Assembly (NCBI RefSeq): GCF_014640075.1
Contig: NZ_BMGG01000007.1
Span: 62,001 to 126,000, forward strand
Reading direction: 5' to 3'
Source of the DNA: Chelatococcus reniformis
GTDB taxonomy: Bacteria > Pseudomonadota > Alphaproteobacteria > Rhizobiales > Beijerinckiaceae
Length of the DNA: 64,000 bases
Shown: positions 1-8,357 of the stretch, in pieces
How the letters are laid out: the number at the start of each line of letters is the position of its first letter
Position numbering within the stretch: the first letter of the stretch is position 1
Position numbers and translations under genes: made by a program
The notes under the pieces: model-generated
The model's database searches: none
What the model saw: only the letters and a program-made list of their open reading frames with translations
Told to the model about the DNA's origin: nothing

Positions 1-498
1 CTGCAGGTGTGCGTCCGAACGGCCGTCGAATTCGAGCCTGGCCACGCACATCTTCTCGCAGAGCGGGGCATCGAAGGTCGGACTCACCTTAAGCCAACGC
101 TCGCCGGTCCAGACTTCAGCGTAGCCGTGCCATGCGAACACAAGACCGCCCATGCGCTCGAGCGTCTTCCCGGTTGCGAGATGATTGGTCACATCCGCGA
201 AGCCAAGTCGCGCCGGGACGCCCGCGGCCCGCGCCAGGGCGGCGAACGCCGCCGCCTTTGGCACACAGTATCCGCGGCCTTCGGCCAGTAGATCGCTCGC
301 CTTGAACGAGTCTAACCGATCGAACTCAGGCGCATCATACCGAATGTCGCGGACGCGATAGAAGATGCGCCTCAAGATCTCGGCGGTATCCATAGCTCCT
401 CCGGCCAGCGCGCGCGCCGTTCGAAGGACCAAAGGATGATTGCTGTCCACGTATTCGCTGGGTGCGAGATAGACGCGATTAGTGTCGGTTTCGGACAT
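1..498 (-). CDS. Transglutaminase-like domain protein, 3' part outside the window
   Basis: The first 166 codons are visible, from the ATG at 498, and the gene continues past the left edge. A cysteine-protease-like triad can be read in order: Cys78 in GRGYCVPKAAAFA, His124 in AWHGYAEVW and Asp143 in SPTFDAP. This is the usual order of the bacterial transglutaminase core fold. No signal peptide is seen, so the protein is probably cytoplasmic. Members of this family act as proteases, amidases or cross-linking enzymes, and the substrate cannot be told here. It is followed upstream by an AraC regulator in the same orientation, 66 bp away. The family call is secure; the biochemical role is open. 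Confidence 0.85.
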   Translation of the reverse strand, partial: MSETDTNRVYLAPSEYVDSNHPLVLRTARALAGGAMDTAEILRRIFYRVRDIRYDAPEFDRLDSFKASDLLAEGRGYCVPKAAAFAALARAAGVPARLGFADVTNHLATGKTLERMGGLVFAWHGYAEVWTGERWLKVSPTFDAPLCEKMCVARLEFDGRSDAHLQ

Positions 499-564
499 CG
501 GACTCTCCGGGCGACGAGGGCATTTCGCCCGCCGCGCTCGGAAGCGTATTGAACAAATCGGCGC

Positions 565-1371
565 CTAGCCCCGCCCGTACATCGCGAGGGCCACCGGAGA
601 CGTGCCAGAGATGCGCTTGCACTCGCGAGTCATATGGGCCTGATCGGCATAGCCGAGATCGACCGCAAGGTCCGCGGCGCCCGCACGCCGCTCGGCCAAC
701 TCATTCAGTCGCGCGAGCAATCTGCGGAACCGGAAGATGCGCTGCAGCGCCTTTGGTGACAGTCCAACCTCCTCTGCGAACATCCGTCGAAGGTTGCGCT
801 CGCCGACCGATAGGCTTGCCGCGATCTCCTGCACCCGTGTCGCGCCGTCCCTCAGTTGGCCCACAGCTTCGAGGACGACGTCGACTGGAGCGGCGCCGAC
901 CTCTAGCCGGTCCGCAACCAGCCACTCGAGCGCGAGTCGCTGCTCTGCGCTCGTCCGGGCCTTGCCCAGTCGGGCTTCCACAGCGCCCGCTGAAGGCAAT
1001 ATGTCGCAAAGTCGGACGGTGCGCCCTCGAAGCGATGATGCCGGAATGCCGAGAACCGCACGGGCGGCGCCGGGCTGCAGTCGGATACCGACGTTGGTCC
1101 CCTGGGCTGGCAGATGACCGGTGAACGCCACATCCGCGTGGCCGACGACGACGAGTTTTACGCTATCCCAAACAAGGTCGATGCAGCCATCCGGGAACAG
1201 CCTGAGCCGTCGCGACCACCCTGTAGCGCCCCACCACGTACAGACCGTCGCGCCCTTCGCTTCCGGCAAGTTCAAGGCGAATTCGACGTACCGCGACCGC
1301 ACGGTGAATGAGGTCCCGAGAGATCGCTTCTCAACCACGTTGTGCAACGGTATCGCCATCTTCGAACGCAA
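565..1371 (-). CDS. AraC-family transcriptional regulator
   Basis: This 268-residue protein has a C-terminal pair of helix-turn-helix motifs, roughly residues 170-262. The first lies around VQEIAASLSVGERNLRRMF; the second includes the conserved stretch AVDLGYADQAHMTREC and the terminal GTSP. The N-terminal half (residues 20-140) has the layout of the small sensor domain called DUF6597 in this subgroup, with the WWGATGWS and LFPDGCIDLVW segments. It probably controls a neighbouring gene, perhaps the transglutaminase-like gene that follows on the same strand, but no operator was identified. An upstream region of about 250 bp with no gene separates it from the amino-acid binding protein gene. 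Confidence 0.9.
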   Translation of the reverse strand: MRSKMAIPLHNVVEKRSLGTSFTVRSRYVEFALNLPEAKGATVCTWWGATGWSRRLRLFPDGCIDLVWDSVKLVVVGHADVAFTGHLPAQGTNVGIRLQPGAARAVLGIPASSLRGRTVRLCDILPSAGAVEARLGKARTSAEQRLALEWLVADRLEVGAAPVDVVLEAVGQLRDGATRVQEIAASLSVGERNLRRMFAEEVGLSPKALQRIFRFRRLLARLNELAERRAGAADLAVDLGYADQAHMTRECKRISGTSPVALAMYGRG

Positions 1372-1620
1372 TCCCAGCGAGCGGCGGCTGTCAATCAGCC
1401 GCTCGAAGGGCGATCCGTTGAAATCGCGCTCGAAGTGTAGAAAGCTCCAAAGGAGAGCAGATGATCAAGGCGCTTCCGTGCTGTGGCCGATATGCGTGCG
1501 AGCTCCCGGTGCCGTCGCAGCCCGCACACCCATCGTTCGCCAAGCCGTCATCGCACCTGCGACGACGCGACGCGGCTCGCCAACGCGAACCGCTTCGCGC
1601 TGGCCACGGCGGCCGCCGTT

Positions 1621-2649
1621 CTATCGCAGCGGCGGGGCGTAGAGAACGCCGCCCATGCTCCAGAGCTGGTTAAGTCCGCGCGGGATGCCGAGCTTGGAGC
1701 CGGTGCCAAGGGAGCGTTCATAGATCTCGGCATAGTTCCCGGTCGCCTTGACGGTACGGATCGCCCAATCCGCGTCGAGGCCGAGAGCCTTGCCGAAGCC
1801 ACCCTCCGCGCCCGTGAACCGCCGGACGTCCGGCTTCTGGGATTTCAGGGCCTCGTCGATGTTCGTGCTGGAGATGCCGAGCTCCTCGGCATTGACCAGC
1901 GCGAAGTTCACCCATTTCACGACGGTGAACCAGGGGAAGTCGTCGCCGCGCACGACCGGTCCCAGCGGCTCCTTCGAGATCACGTCCGGCAGCACGATCG
2001 TCTCGGCCGGGTTGGCGAGCCTGAGCCGCTCGCCATGCAGTGCGGCTTGGTCGCGGGTCAGCACGTCGCATTGCCCGGCCTCGAAAGCTGCCAGGGCGTC
2101 CGCCGCGTTCGGATAGACCTTCTCTTCATAGGTCATGGAGTTGAGCTTGAAGAAGTCGGCCAGGTTGAGCTGCGTCGTGGTGCCGGCCTCGACGCAGACC
2201 TTCGCCTTGTCGAGCGCCAGCGCCGTATCGGCCTTGAACGAGCGCTTCGCCAGGAAGCCCTGGCCGTCATGGTAGGTGATACCGGCAAAGGCGAGCCCGA
2301 GCTCGGCTTCGCGGCCGAGCGTCCACGACGAGTTGCGCGCCAACAGATCGACCTTGCCAGCCTTCAGCGCCTCGAAGCGCTGGCTCGCGGAGAGCGGCGT
2401 GAAGGCGACCTTACCCGCGTCGCCGAGCACGGCGGCAGCCACGGCACGGCAGAAATCGACATCGAAGCCGCGCCAGTTGCCCTGCTCGTCCTTCTCCGAG
2501 AAGCCGACCACGCCTTCGCTGACGCCGCATTGCAGCGTGCCGCGCTGCTTCACGGTGTCGAGCGTGCCGGCGCCGGCCGGAAGGGCGAAGCCGACGACGG
2601 CGGCGAGGCCGAGACCGCAGCGGCGCATAACCCAAGAGGCCTTCGACAT
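1621..2649 (-). CDS. Periplasmic general L-amino-acid binding protein (AapJ/BztA type), orphan
   Basis: A solute-binding protein of 342 residues with a signal peptide (residues 1-27, cleaved after PAGAG). The family hallmarks of the AapJ/BztA branch are present: RGTLQCGVSEGVVGFS near the start, FDVDFCRAVAAAVLGD, and LARNSSWTLGRE. These proteins deliver L-amino acids to an AapQMP-type ABC transporter. The open frame extends upstream, but the ATG at 2649 is chosen because the signal peptide follows it and AAGGAAC lies before it. No permease or ATPase gene lies nearby, so it either works with components encoded elsewhere or serves as a sensor. It follows an L,D-transpeptidase gene after 44 bp and probably belongs to the same transcript. 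Confidence 0.9.
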   Translation of the reverse strand: MSKASWVMRRCGLGLAAVVGFALPAGAGTLDTVKQRGTLQCGVSEGVVGFSEKDEQGNWRGFDVDFCRAVAAAVLGDAGKVAFTPLSASQRFEALKAGKVDLLARNSSWTLGREAELGLAFAGITYHDGQGFLAKRSFKADTALALDKAKVCVEAGTTTQLNLADFFKLNSMTYEEKVYPNAADALAAFEAGQCDVLTRDQAALHGERLRLANPAETIVLPDVISKEPLGPVVRGDDFPWFTVVKWVNFALVNAEELGISSTNIDEALKSQKPDVRRFTGAEGGFGKALGLDADWAIRTVKATGNYAEIYERSLGTGSKLGIPRGLNQLWSMGGVLYAPPLR

Positions 2650-2693
2650 GACTGACTGTTCCTTTCGCAGATCGGCGGAAGCGGCGAGGGCGG

Positions 2694-3332
2694 TCACAGC
2701 GTCGCCTTGTGGCGGATGATGACCTTGGTGCCGACCGGCACACGCTCGTAGAGGTCGACGATATCGCCGTTGGCGAGCCGGAAGCAGCCCGACGAGATCG
2801 CCTGACCGATCGTCTCCGGCTGGTTGGTGCCGTGGATGCGGAAGACGGTCGAGCCGAGATAGAGGGCGCGCGCGCCCATCGGGTTGCCGGGACCGCCGGC
2901 CATGAAGCGCGGCAGGTAGGGCTGGCGCTGCAGCATCTCCGGCGGCGGGCGCCAGTCCGGCCACTCGGCCTTGCGGCTGACCTTGACCTGGCCGGACCAG
3001 GTGAAGCCCTCGCGGCCGACGCCGATGCCGTAGCGCAGGGCGTGGCCATTGTCCTGCACCACGTAGAGGAAGCGGTCGGCCGAGTGGATGACCACCGTGC
3101 CCGGCGCCTCGTTGGAGCGGAACAGCACCATCTGACGGGCATAAGGCCCCTGGGCGATGCTGACTTCCGCGGTCGAGATGCGGCCCGGCTCGTCGCCGAT
3201 GTCCATGGTCTCGTGCATCGCCGCGGGCGGGCGCTGCTGGGCGCTCGCGGCTCCCGACCAGGCGAGGAGGGGAGCCAGGGCGAGGCCGGACAGCAGAAGG
3301 CGGCGCAGGGCGTAGCGGGGAATGTAGCTCAT
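2694..3332 (-). CDS. L,D-transpeptidase (YkuD domain), exported
   Basis: The protein has 212 residues, with a basic N-terminus and a signal peptide ending about AASAQ (residue 31). The YkuD catalytic region is clear in the C-terminal third: the conserved HGTN followed by SSGCFRLANGDI, in which Cys is the nucleophile. Such enzymes form 3-3 peptidoglycan cross-links or attach proteins to peptidoglycan in the periplasm. The start at 3332 is the one that yields the signal peptide; the longer open frame has none. The lipoprotein gene upstream ends 14 bp before it, so the two are almost certainly cotranscribed. Confidence 0.92.
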   Translation of the reverse strand: MSYIPRYALRRLLLSGLALAPLLAWSGAASAQQRPPAAMHETMDIGDEPGRISTAEVSIAQGPYARQMVLFRSNEAPGTVVIHSADRFLYVVQDNGHALRYGIGVGREGFTWSGQVKVSRKAEWPDWRPPPEMLQRQPYLPRFMAGGPGNPMGARALYLGSTVFRIHGTNQPETIGQAISSGCFRLANGDIVDLYERVPVGTKVIIRHKATL

Positions 3333-3346
3333 GTGGTCTCTCCCGG

Positions 3347-3850
3347 TCAGCCGCAGCGGATGAAGATGAAGGTGCCGTAGCGGGCATTCACGTCGGGATC
3401 GACGAAGCGCATCACGAGTTCCTTCGGCGTCGCCGACAGCACCTCGCGATCCTGCGGATCGCCGGCCGGGGCCTCGAAGCCCAGATAGGTCTTGCCCCCC
3501 GGCCCGGCCTTCAGCCGCAGCTCGTACAGCTTGGGATCGTCGGCGACGTGCATCATCACGCCATCGCCCGGGCCCTTCGCGATGGTGTAGGGCTGCTTGC
3601 ATTGCGCGCGCGCTTCCGCCTCGGTGCGCTTGCGGTCCTTCTCCGTGTGGAAGGAAGCGACGCCCCAGCGCCCGATCAGGACATCACGCGAGATCCCGGT
3701 CGGGGCCGGCGCCCTAGACCCGACACTCGTCGAGGGCAGCAGACCCTCACCACCGCCGCAGCCGGCGAGCGCCAGAGACAAGACGAGAGCGCAGGCCGGG
3801 GCCGCACGTGCCGGGCGGTGCGCGCGGCGCGATTCGATAGCGGTTCTCAT
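3347..3850 (-). CDS. Small outer-membrane-type lipoprotein, unknown function
   Basis: This 167-residue protein has an N-terminal hydrophobic segment ending in a lipobox (LSLALAGC, Cys at about residue 31), so it is predicted to be lipidated. The mature part holds a beta-rich domain with the segments LIGRWGVASFHTEKD, CKQPYTIAKGP and YGTFIFIRCG. I do not recognise a named catalytic family. It is the first gene of a run with the L,D-transpeptidase and the amino-acid binding protein. That position suggests a cell-envelope role, which is inference from context. Confidence 0.85.
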   Translation of the reverse strand: MRTAIESRRAHRPARAAPACALVLSLALAGCGGGEGLLPSTSVGSRAPAPTGISRDVLIGRWGVASFHTEKDRKRTEAEARAQCKQPYTIAKGPGDGVMMHVADDPKLYELRLKAGPGGKTYLGFEAPAGDPQDREVLSATPKELVMRFVDPDVNARYGTFIFIRCG

Positions 3851-3944
3851 CTTTCCTCCATGATCGCGTGGTGCGGAATCCTCCGGACGTTACCGATGCT
3901 TTGGCTCGGCCGCCACCCTTCGCGTCGCCGGCCATCCGCCCCGC

Positions 3945-4086
3945 GCGCCCGACTCGAAGGTGACATGCGCGCCCTGCACCCGGTTCGGAGCGACGCTGTT
4001 GGACAGGGCGTCGATGCGCACGGGCCAGTGAACCATTCGGCCGGACCCGGACGGGATGGCCTTCGCCGGGCGCGATAAATCGACAT
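3945..4086 (-). pseudogene. Decayed cupin gene fragment (mandelonitrile-lyase/YhhW-like cupin), frameshifted
   Basis: From an ATG at 4086 one frame reads PSRPGPAEWFTGP and the next frame continues VRIDALSNSVAPNRVQGA then HVTFESGAR. Together these match the opening of small single-domain cupins often paired with carboxymuconolactone-decarboxylase-like proteins (pattern PAEYFTG-VRIDPLF...VTFEPGAR). Joining the two frames needs one missing base within GGCCCGTG. After GAR the similarity stops before the cupin metal-binding histidines, so the gene is both frameshifted and truncated. It lies downstream of the decarboxylase-like gene on the same strand. Family recognition is from memory of the motif. 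Confidence 0.55.
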
Positions 4087-4442
4087 GACAACCTCCGTTG
4101 GCCCAGGACGGAGCTCCAACGCAGTGCCGATCTTGGCCGCGCATCGGCCGCGGCCTGGCTTTCAGCCGGGCCGTTGCTCGAGCGCTGGCGCCCTGCGCCA
4201 ATAGAGGGGGCCGAAATAGATCCTGACCGTCCCATGTCTCTCCGATGGGGCGCAGGGGCGAGGCGGTTCGATCAGGGTTGAGAGGAGAGACGGCCGTGAG
4301 CGAGATGGCTGCCGAGTTCGTTGAGGCGTGGCGCGCCCAAGACGCCGGCGTGCTCGGCATCCGGCTCGATGGATGTCCTGGCGCGGCGGGGCTCGGCAGG
4401 CGCTCTCTGCCAGCGCCTGCTCGGCGTCCCGCGAAGGCGCGA
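4087..4442. other. Intergenic stretch without a supported gene
   Basis: Several overlapping short open frames exist on both strands, but none has a convincing start, ribosome site or recognisable domain. It separates the carboxymuconolactone-decarboxylase-like gene from the cupin remnant and may hold further decayed sequence of the same operon. Confidence 0.5.
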
Positions 4443-4889
4443 TCAGTCCGGCGCGCGGCCTTCGGCGGGCCCTAGATCGATCCCGCGCTCCCGCAGAGTC
4501 TCCTCGGCGATGCGAAAGCCCTCGACGCCCGCCGGAAGTCCGCAATAGATGACCGCCTGCAGCAGGGCTTCTTTGACCTCGTCAACGGTCGCCCCGTTGT
4601 TGATGGCGCCGTTGACGTGCAGGCGCAGTTCGGCACCGCGATTAAGTGCGACCAGAATTGCGATGCACAGAAGGCTGCGCGTCTTGGGCTCGAGGCCGGA
4701 TCGGGCCCAGATTTCTCCGAAGCAGTATTCTTCGGAAAGACGTCGGAGGTCCGCGTTGAAGCGATTCGTACTCGCCTCGCGCTTGGCGAAGTAGGCATCC
4801 CCGATGACGCTCTTGAGGATGTCCCGGCCTTGCTCGCGACGCGAGGCCGGCCCCTTGGCTGTTGCATCGGCTGGCTCAATGACCTTCAT
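4443..4889 (-). CDS. Carboxymuconolactone-decarboxylase-like (AhpD-fold) protein
   Basis: The gene encodes 148 residues with the PcaC-type layout: FNADLRRLSEEYCFGEIW, then SGLEPKTRSLLCIAILVAL and HVNGAINNGATVDEVKEALL, and finally YCGLPAGVEGFRIAEE. The helical fold is that of 4-carboxymuconolactone decarboxylase, but many relatives act on other lactones or have unknown substrates. The start at 4889 overlaps the stop of the upstream dehydrogenase gene in an ATGA arrangement, which implies translational coupling. It is the last intact gene of the catabolic cluster; a cupin remnant follows. Confidence 0.9.
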   Translation of the reverse strand: MKVIEPADATAKGPASRREQGRDILKSVIGDAYFAKREASTNRFNADLRRLSEEYCFGEIWARSGLEPKTRSLLCIAILVALNRGAELRLHVNGAINNGATVDEVKEALLQAVIYCGLPAGVEGFRIAEETLRERGIDLGPAEGRAPD

Positions 4890-5848
4890 CGGCTGGTTCC
4901 CGGGTGGGCGCTTTCGGCGCCGACGGTCGCGCCGGCCCACCGCTCGAAGTGTTGAATGATCGTTGCGTAGTCCTTGCCGCCGTCGCCTTGGGCCACGGCA
5001 AAGGCGAGAATCTGCTTGACGGTTTGTCCGAGCCACAGGAGCGAACCTGCCTCCTCGGCCTCCTCGGTACAAAGCCGAACGTCCTTGTAGAGAAGCTCAG
5101 TGGCGAAACGCAGCGGGAAAGTCCTCGACAACACGCATTGGGGGACCTTGTCGAGAGTCGCTGAGTTGCGGCCGCTGGAGACGTTGATGACGTCGAGCAT
5201 GACCTGTGGATCGAGGCCGGCCTTGGCTCCCATGACCAGCGTTTCGAACGCAGCCAGCGCATTGGTGGCGGCGAGCATATTGTTGACCAGCTTCATCGAT
5301 TGGCCGAGGCCCGGCACGGAACCGATGTAGAATACATTGCGCCCGAGCAGCCTCAATAGGCTCTCGATGCTCTCGAACGCCTGGCGGTCCCCTGCCGCCA
5401 TGACCGAGAGCGTCCCGGCCTCCGCGCCCACTACGCCGCCGCTGACGGGCGCGTCGATGAAGGTGATACCTTTGTCGGCGAAGTGCCGGGCCAGTTCTTT
5501 GGCGACCCGCGGACCGGTCGTCGACAGATCCACGACGATCTTCGTCGCGTTCCCCTCGATCACTCCGGACGGTCCAAGGCATACCGCGCGGACCGATTGC
5601 GGCGTAGGAAGGCTCAGGAAGACGATCTCGGCCGCCGCTGACACCTCCGCGGGCTGTTCGGCGACAGCGGATCCCTCGGCAGCGAAGGCCGCGAGTATGT
5701 CGGGGACGATGTCACAAACGACCATGGGCTGCCCGGCTGCGAGCAGCCGTTGCGCCATGCGCGCACCCATGTTGCCGAGCCCGATGAAGCCGATCCGCCG
5801 CACCTTCGCCGAAGCTGCGGGCGGAACGCGGTCGATGACGGCGGCCAT
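4886..5848 (-). CDS. NAD(P)-dependent 3-hydroxyisobutyrate-dehydrogenase-like enzyme
   Basis: A protein of 320 residues. A Rossmann dinucleotide motif GFIGLGNMGARMAQRL lies near residue 20. The family substrate motif DAPVSGGVVGAEAGTLS lies in the middle, and GLGQSMKLVNNML carries the catalytic lysine. These beta-hydroxyacid dehydrogenases oxidise short hydroxy acids such as 3-hydroxyisobutyrate, tartronate semialdehyde (in reverse) or glyoxylate derivatives. The ATG at 5848 shares its first base with the stop codon of the preceding binding-protein gene (TGATG), and its own end overlaps the next gene by 4 bp, so it sits in a tightly coupled operon. The exact substrate is not determined. Confidence 0.92.
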   Translation of the reverse strand: MAAVIDRVPPAASAKVRRIGFIGLGNMGARMAQRLLAAGQPMVVCDIVPDILAAFAAEGSAVAEQPAEVSAAAEIVFLSLPTPQSVRAVCLGPSGVIEGNATKIVVDLSTTGPRVAKELARHFADKGITFIDAPVSGGVVGAEAGTLSVMAAGDRQAFESIESLLRLLGRNVFYIGSVPGLGQSMKLVNNMLAATNALAAFETLVMGAKAGLDPQVMLDVINVSSGRNSATLDKVPQCVLSRTFPLRFATELLYKDVRLCTEEAEEAGSLLWLGQTVKQILAFAVAQGDGGKDYATIIQHFERWAGATVGAESAHPGTSR

Positions 5849-7062
5849 CAGTTCTGCACCAACGGGCAGTCGCCGGCATTGAGCGGCCGGAACGCCTCGT
5901 CGCCCGGGATCGTGGCCTTGAGCTTGAGGAGATCCCACTCGCCCTTGGACTCCGCGGGGTTCTTCACCTCGAAGATGTAGATATCGCGGATGACGCGACC
6001 GTCGGGTCTGATCCTGCCGTTCTTGGTCATGACATCGTTGATCGGCATGGCACGCATCTTCGCCATGACGGCGGCTGGATCGGCCGACCCGGCATCCTCG
6101 ACGGCCTTGAGATAGTGCAGGGTTGCGCCATAGGCACCGGCCTGCAGGCTGGTTGGCGGCCGGCCGTGGATCGCCTGGAAGCGCTTGCTGAAGGCACGTG
6201 CTTCGTCGCTTTGATCCCAGTAGAAGGCATCGGCGAAGAGGGTACCCTTTGCGGTCTCCAGACCGATTGCATGAATGTTGGTGAGAAACGCGGTCAAGGC
6301 AACGACCTGTTGTCCGGCCGTCGACACTCCGAATTCCTTGGCTTGCTTGATGCCGTTGATGGTGTCGCCTCCCGAATTGGCGAGGGCGATCACATTGGCT
6401 TTGGCGTTCTGGGCCTGCAGCAGGTAGGAGGCCATGTCGGAGCTGTTGAGGGGGTGACGGACGGAGCCGATCACCTTGCCGCCGTTGGCCTTGACGACGT
6501 TGGAGGCATCGCGCTCCAAGGCGTGCCCATACGCGTAGTCGAGTGTGATGAAGAACCAGGTGTCCGCGTGGCCGGACTTCATGACCGCCTTGGCGGTCGA
6601 ATTCGCAAAGGAATAACTGTCGAAGACCCAGTGCACCGAATTGGGCGAACAGGCCTTGCCGGTCAGATCCGACGACCCGGCGGCGGTGTTGATCTGGACG
6701 CGGTTCTTCTCACGGGTCAGTTGCTGCACCGCCAGCGCGACGCCGGAATGACCGAGACCGACAATGGCCTGCACATCGTCCTTCTCGTACCACTGGCGGG
6801 CGATCAGCGAGCCGATATCGGGCTTGTTCTGATGGTCGGCCGCCAGCACTTCAATAGGACGGCCCAGTACCTTGCCGCCGAAGTCGGCAACCGCCATTTT
6901 GACGCCGACGACGTCGCCCGGCCCCTGCTGATCGGCCAGGGAACTGGTCATGTCGTCGAGGACGCCGATCCGGAATGGCTCGGCGGCCGAAACGGATGCT
7001 GCACCAGCACCCGTCAAGGCGCATACGAGCGCCCGGACGGCCCATGTCCGCAGATAGGTCAT
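5848..7062 (-). CDS. ABC-transporter substrate-binding protein (LivK/Peripla_BP_6 type)
   Basis: This 404-residue protein has a signal peptide (residues 1-27, ending SVSAA) and the branched-chain-type periplasmic binding fold. It opens FRIGVLDDMTSSLADQQG and contains VQAIVGLGHSGVALAVQQL and WFFITLDYAYGHALERDA. Relatives bind amino acids, amides or aromatic acids. GGGGAGGA lies a few bases before the ATG. No permease or ATPase is present in the cluster, so the protein depends on genes elsewhere. Its coupling to a hydroxyacid dehydrogenase and an LLM oxygenase suggests that the ligand is the substrate of that pathway (inference). Confidence 0.9.
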   Translation of the reverse strand: MTYLRTWAVRALVCALTGAGAASVSAAEPFRIGVLDDMTSSLADQQGPGDVVGVKMAVADFGGKVLGRPIEVLAADHQNKPDIGSLIARQWYEKDDVQAIVGLGHSGVALAVQQLTREKNRVQINTAAGSSDLTGKACSPNSVHWVFDSYSFANSTAKAVMKSGHADTWFFITLDYAYGHALERDASNVVKANGGKVIGSVRHPLNSSDMASYLLQAQNAKANVIALANSGGDTINGIKQAKEFGVSTAGQQVVALTAFLTNIHAIGLETAKGTLFADAFYWDQSDEARAFSKRFQAIHGRPPTSLQAGAYGATLHYLKAVEDAGSADPAAVMAKMRAMPINDVMTKNGRIRPDGRVIRDIYIFEVKNPAESKGEWDLLKLKATIPGDEAFRPLNAGDCPLVQN

Positions 7063-7150
7063 GTCATTTCCTCCCCTGTGGCACGGTTGGACGCGACGGG
7101 CCGTGCCGTGATTTTGATGTTCGCGTTGCGTCGCGCTTTGGCGCTGGCGC

Positions 7151-8227
7151 TCAGGCCGCTTTCTTCGAGCGGCCCTTGAGCTTCGGCATGACCTCCTCGG
7201 CGAACATGGTGAGGGAGGCCAACGTCTTGTCCGCCCCATAATATGGCGGATAGTGCAGCATGAGAGACGTGAAACCGGTGCGCGCGTGCAGTTGCTCGAT
7301 CTTCTCCCGGACCGTTGACGGCGAGCCGTGAATGATCGTGTGCGTCAGCAGATCATCGTATTTTGATCCCTGATCGTCGCTTCGCTTGCCCTGCGACACG
7401 ACACCGAGGTAGCCCACCGTCTGCTTGCCGTCGAAATGGCTGAAATGGCGCAGGAGGCCCGCTTCGCTGTCGGCTTTGGCCTGGGCGTCGGTCTCGGCCA
7501 CATAGACCCACCTCGCCACGTCGATTTCGCCGCGCGCCGGATTGGAGCGCAGCCGCGCCGGCGTCTCCTCGAGCGCCGCCCGGTAGGCCTTGACGTCATT
7601 GGCCAGACCATCTGTCGGCGTCAGCGACGAGAGCATCAGGCCGAAACCCATCCGCCCGGCAACGCCGATCGAGCGTTCGGTGGCCCCGGCGAGATAGAGC
7701 GGTGGATAGGGTTGCTGGATGGAATGCGGGAATATTTCATAGTCGCCGTCGATGTCTATATTGAAATACTTACCTTTATGCTTGACCTTTTTTTCGGCAA
7801 ACATCTGGTAGATCAGCGGCAGTGCTTCTTCCTGAATATCTCTGCGTTCGTCGAACGGAACGCCGAAGCCTTCAAACTCGTAGGGTCTGTAGCCGGATCC
7901 GAAACCCAGCACGAAGCGCCCGTTGGAAAGCACGTCGAGGAAAGCAGCATTTTCGACAACCCGGACCGGGTTGGCGAGCGGCAGTGCGACCACCGCGGCC
8001 CCTAGTTTGATGCGCTTGGTGAGGGCCGCGATATAGGCGGCGTACACGTAGATGTCCGGCATGATGCCGTACTTGTTGCTGAAATGATGTTCCGCAATCC
8101 AAGCATAGTCGTATCCTAGCCGATCGGCGGCCAGGATTTGTTGCGTGACCCTATGATGTACATCTCGATGCGGGTAAAGTTCGACGTCTATATTTGGATG
8201 GGACGTGAACAGAATACCAAAATCCAT
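7151..8227 (-). CDS. LLM-class flavin-dependent oxidoreductase (luciferase-like monooxygenase)
   Basis: The product has 358 residues. The bacterial-luciferase TIM-barrel signature is seen in YDYAWIAEHHFSNKYG near residue 40, in the strand-helix segment IKLGAAVVALPLANPVRV, and in FVLGFGSGYRPYEFEGFG. These enzymes use reduced flavin and O2 to oxygenate their substrate. The ATG at 8227 is preceded by GGAGGAAAG at good spacing, so this start is preferred over the longer frame. It heads the tightly packed part of the cluster and is 130 bp downstream of the LysR gene on the same strand. A degradative role toward a xenobiotic or carboxylic acid is likely but unproved. Confidence 0.92.
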   Translation of the reverse strand: MDFGILFTSHPNIDVELYPHRDVHHRVTQQILAADRLGYDYAWIAEHHFSNKYGIMPDIYVYAAYIAALTKRIKLGAAVVALPLANPVRVVENAAFLDVLSNGRFVLGFGSGYRPYEFEGFGVPFDERRDIQEEALPLIYQMFAEKKVKHKGKYFNIDIDGDYEIFPHSIQQPYPPLYLAGATERSIGVAGRMGFGLMLSSLTPTDGLANDVKAYRAALEETPARLRSNPARGEIDVARWVYVAETDAQAKADSEAGLLRHFSHFDGKQTVGYLGVVSQGKRSDDQGSKYDDLLTHTIIHGSPSTVREKIEQLHARTGFTSLMLHYPPYYGADKTLASLTMFAEEVMPKLKGRSKKAA

Positions 8228-8357
8228 AAGGCTTTCCTCCCTGTGCGACGCTCGGCCGACGCTGTTGTCGCTATTAGGGAGGAAGGTCGGTGCCAACGCC
8301 AATATAATGACGACTTAACAGAAATAGGATTTGGTTATGCCGGGGAGGAGGGCGAAC

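Noticed and set aside
1372-1620. Frames between the AraC gene and the amino-acid binding protein gene
   Set aside because: Only extensions of shadows of neighbouring genes; no ribosome site or domain.
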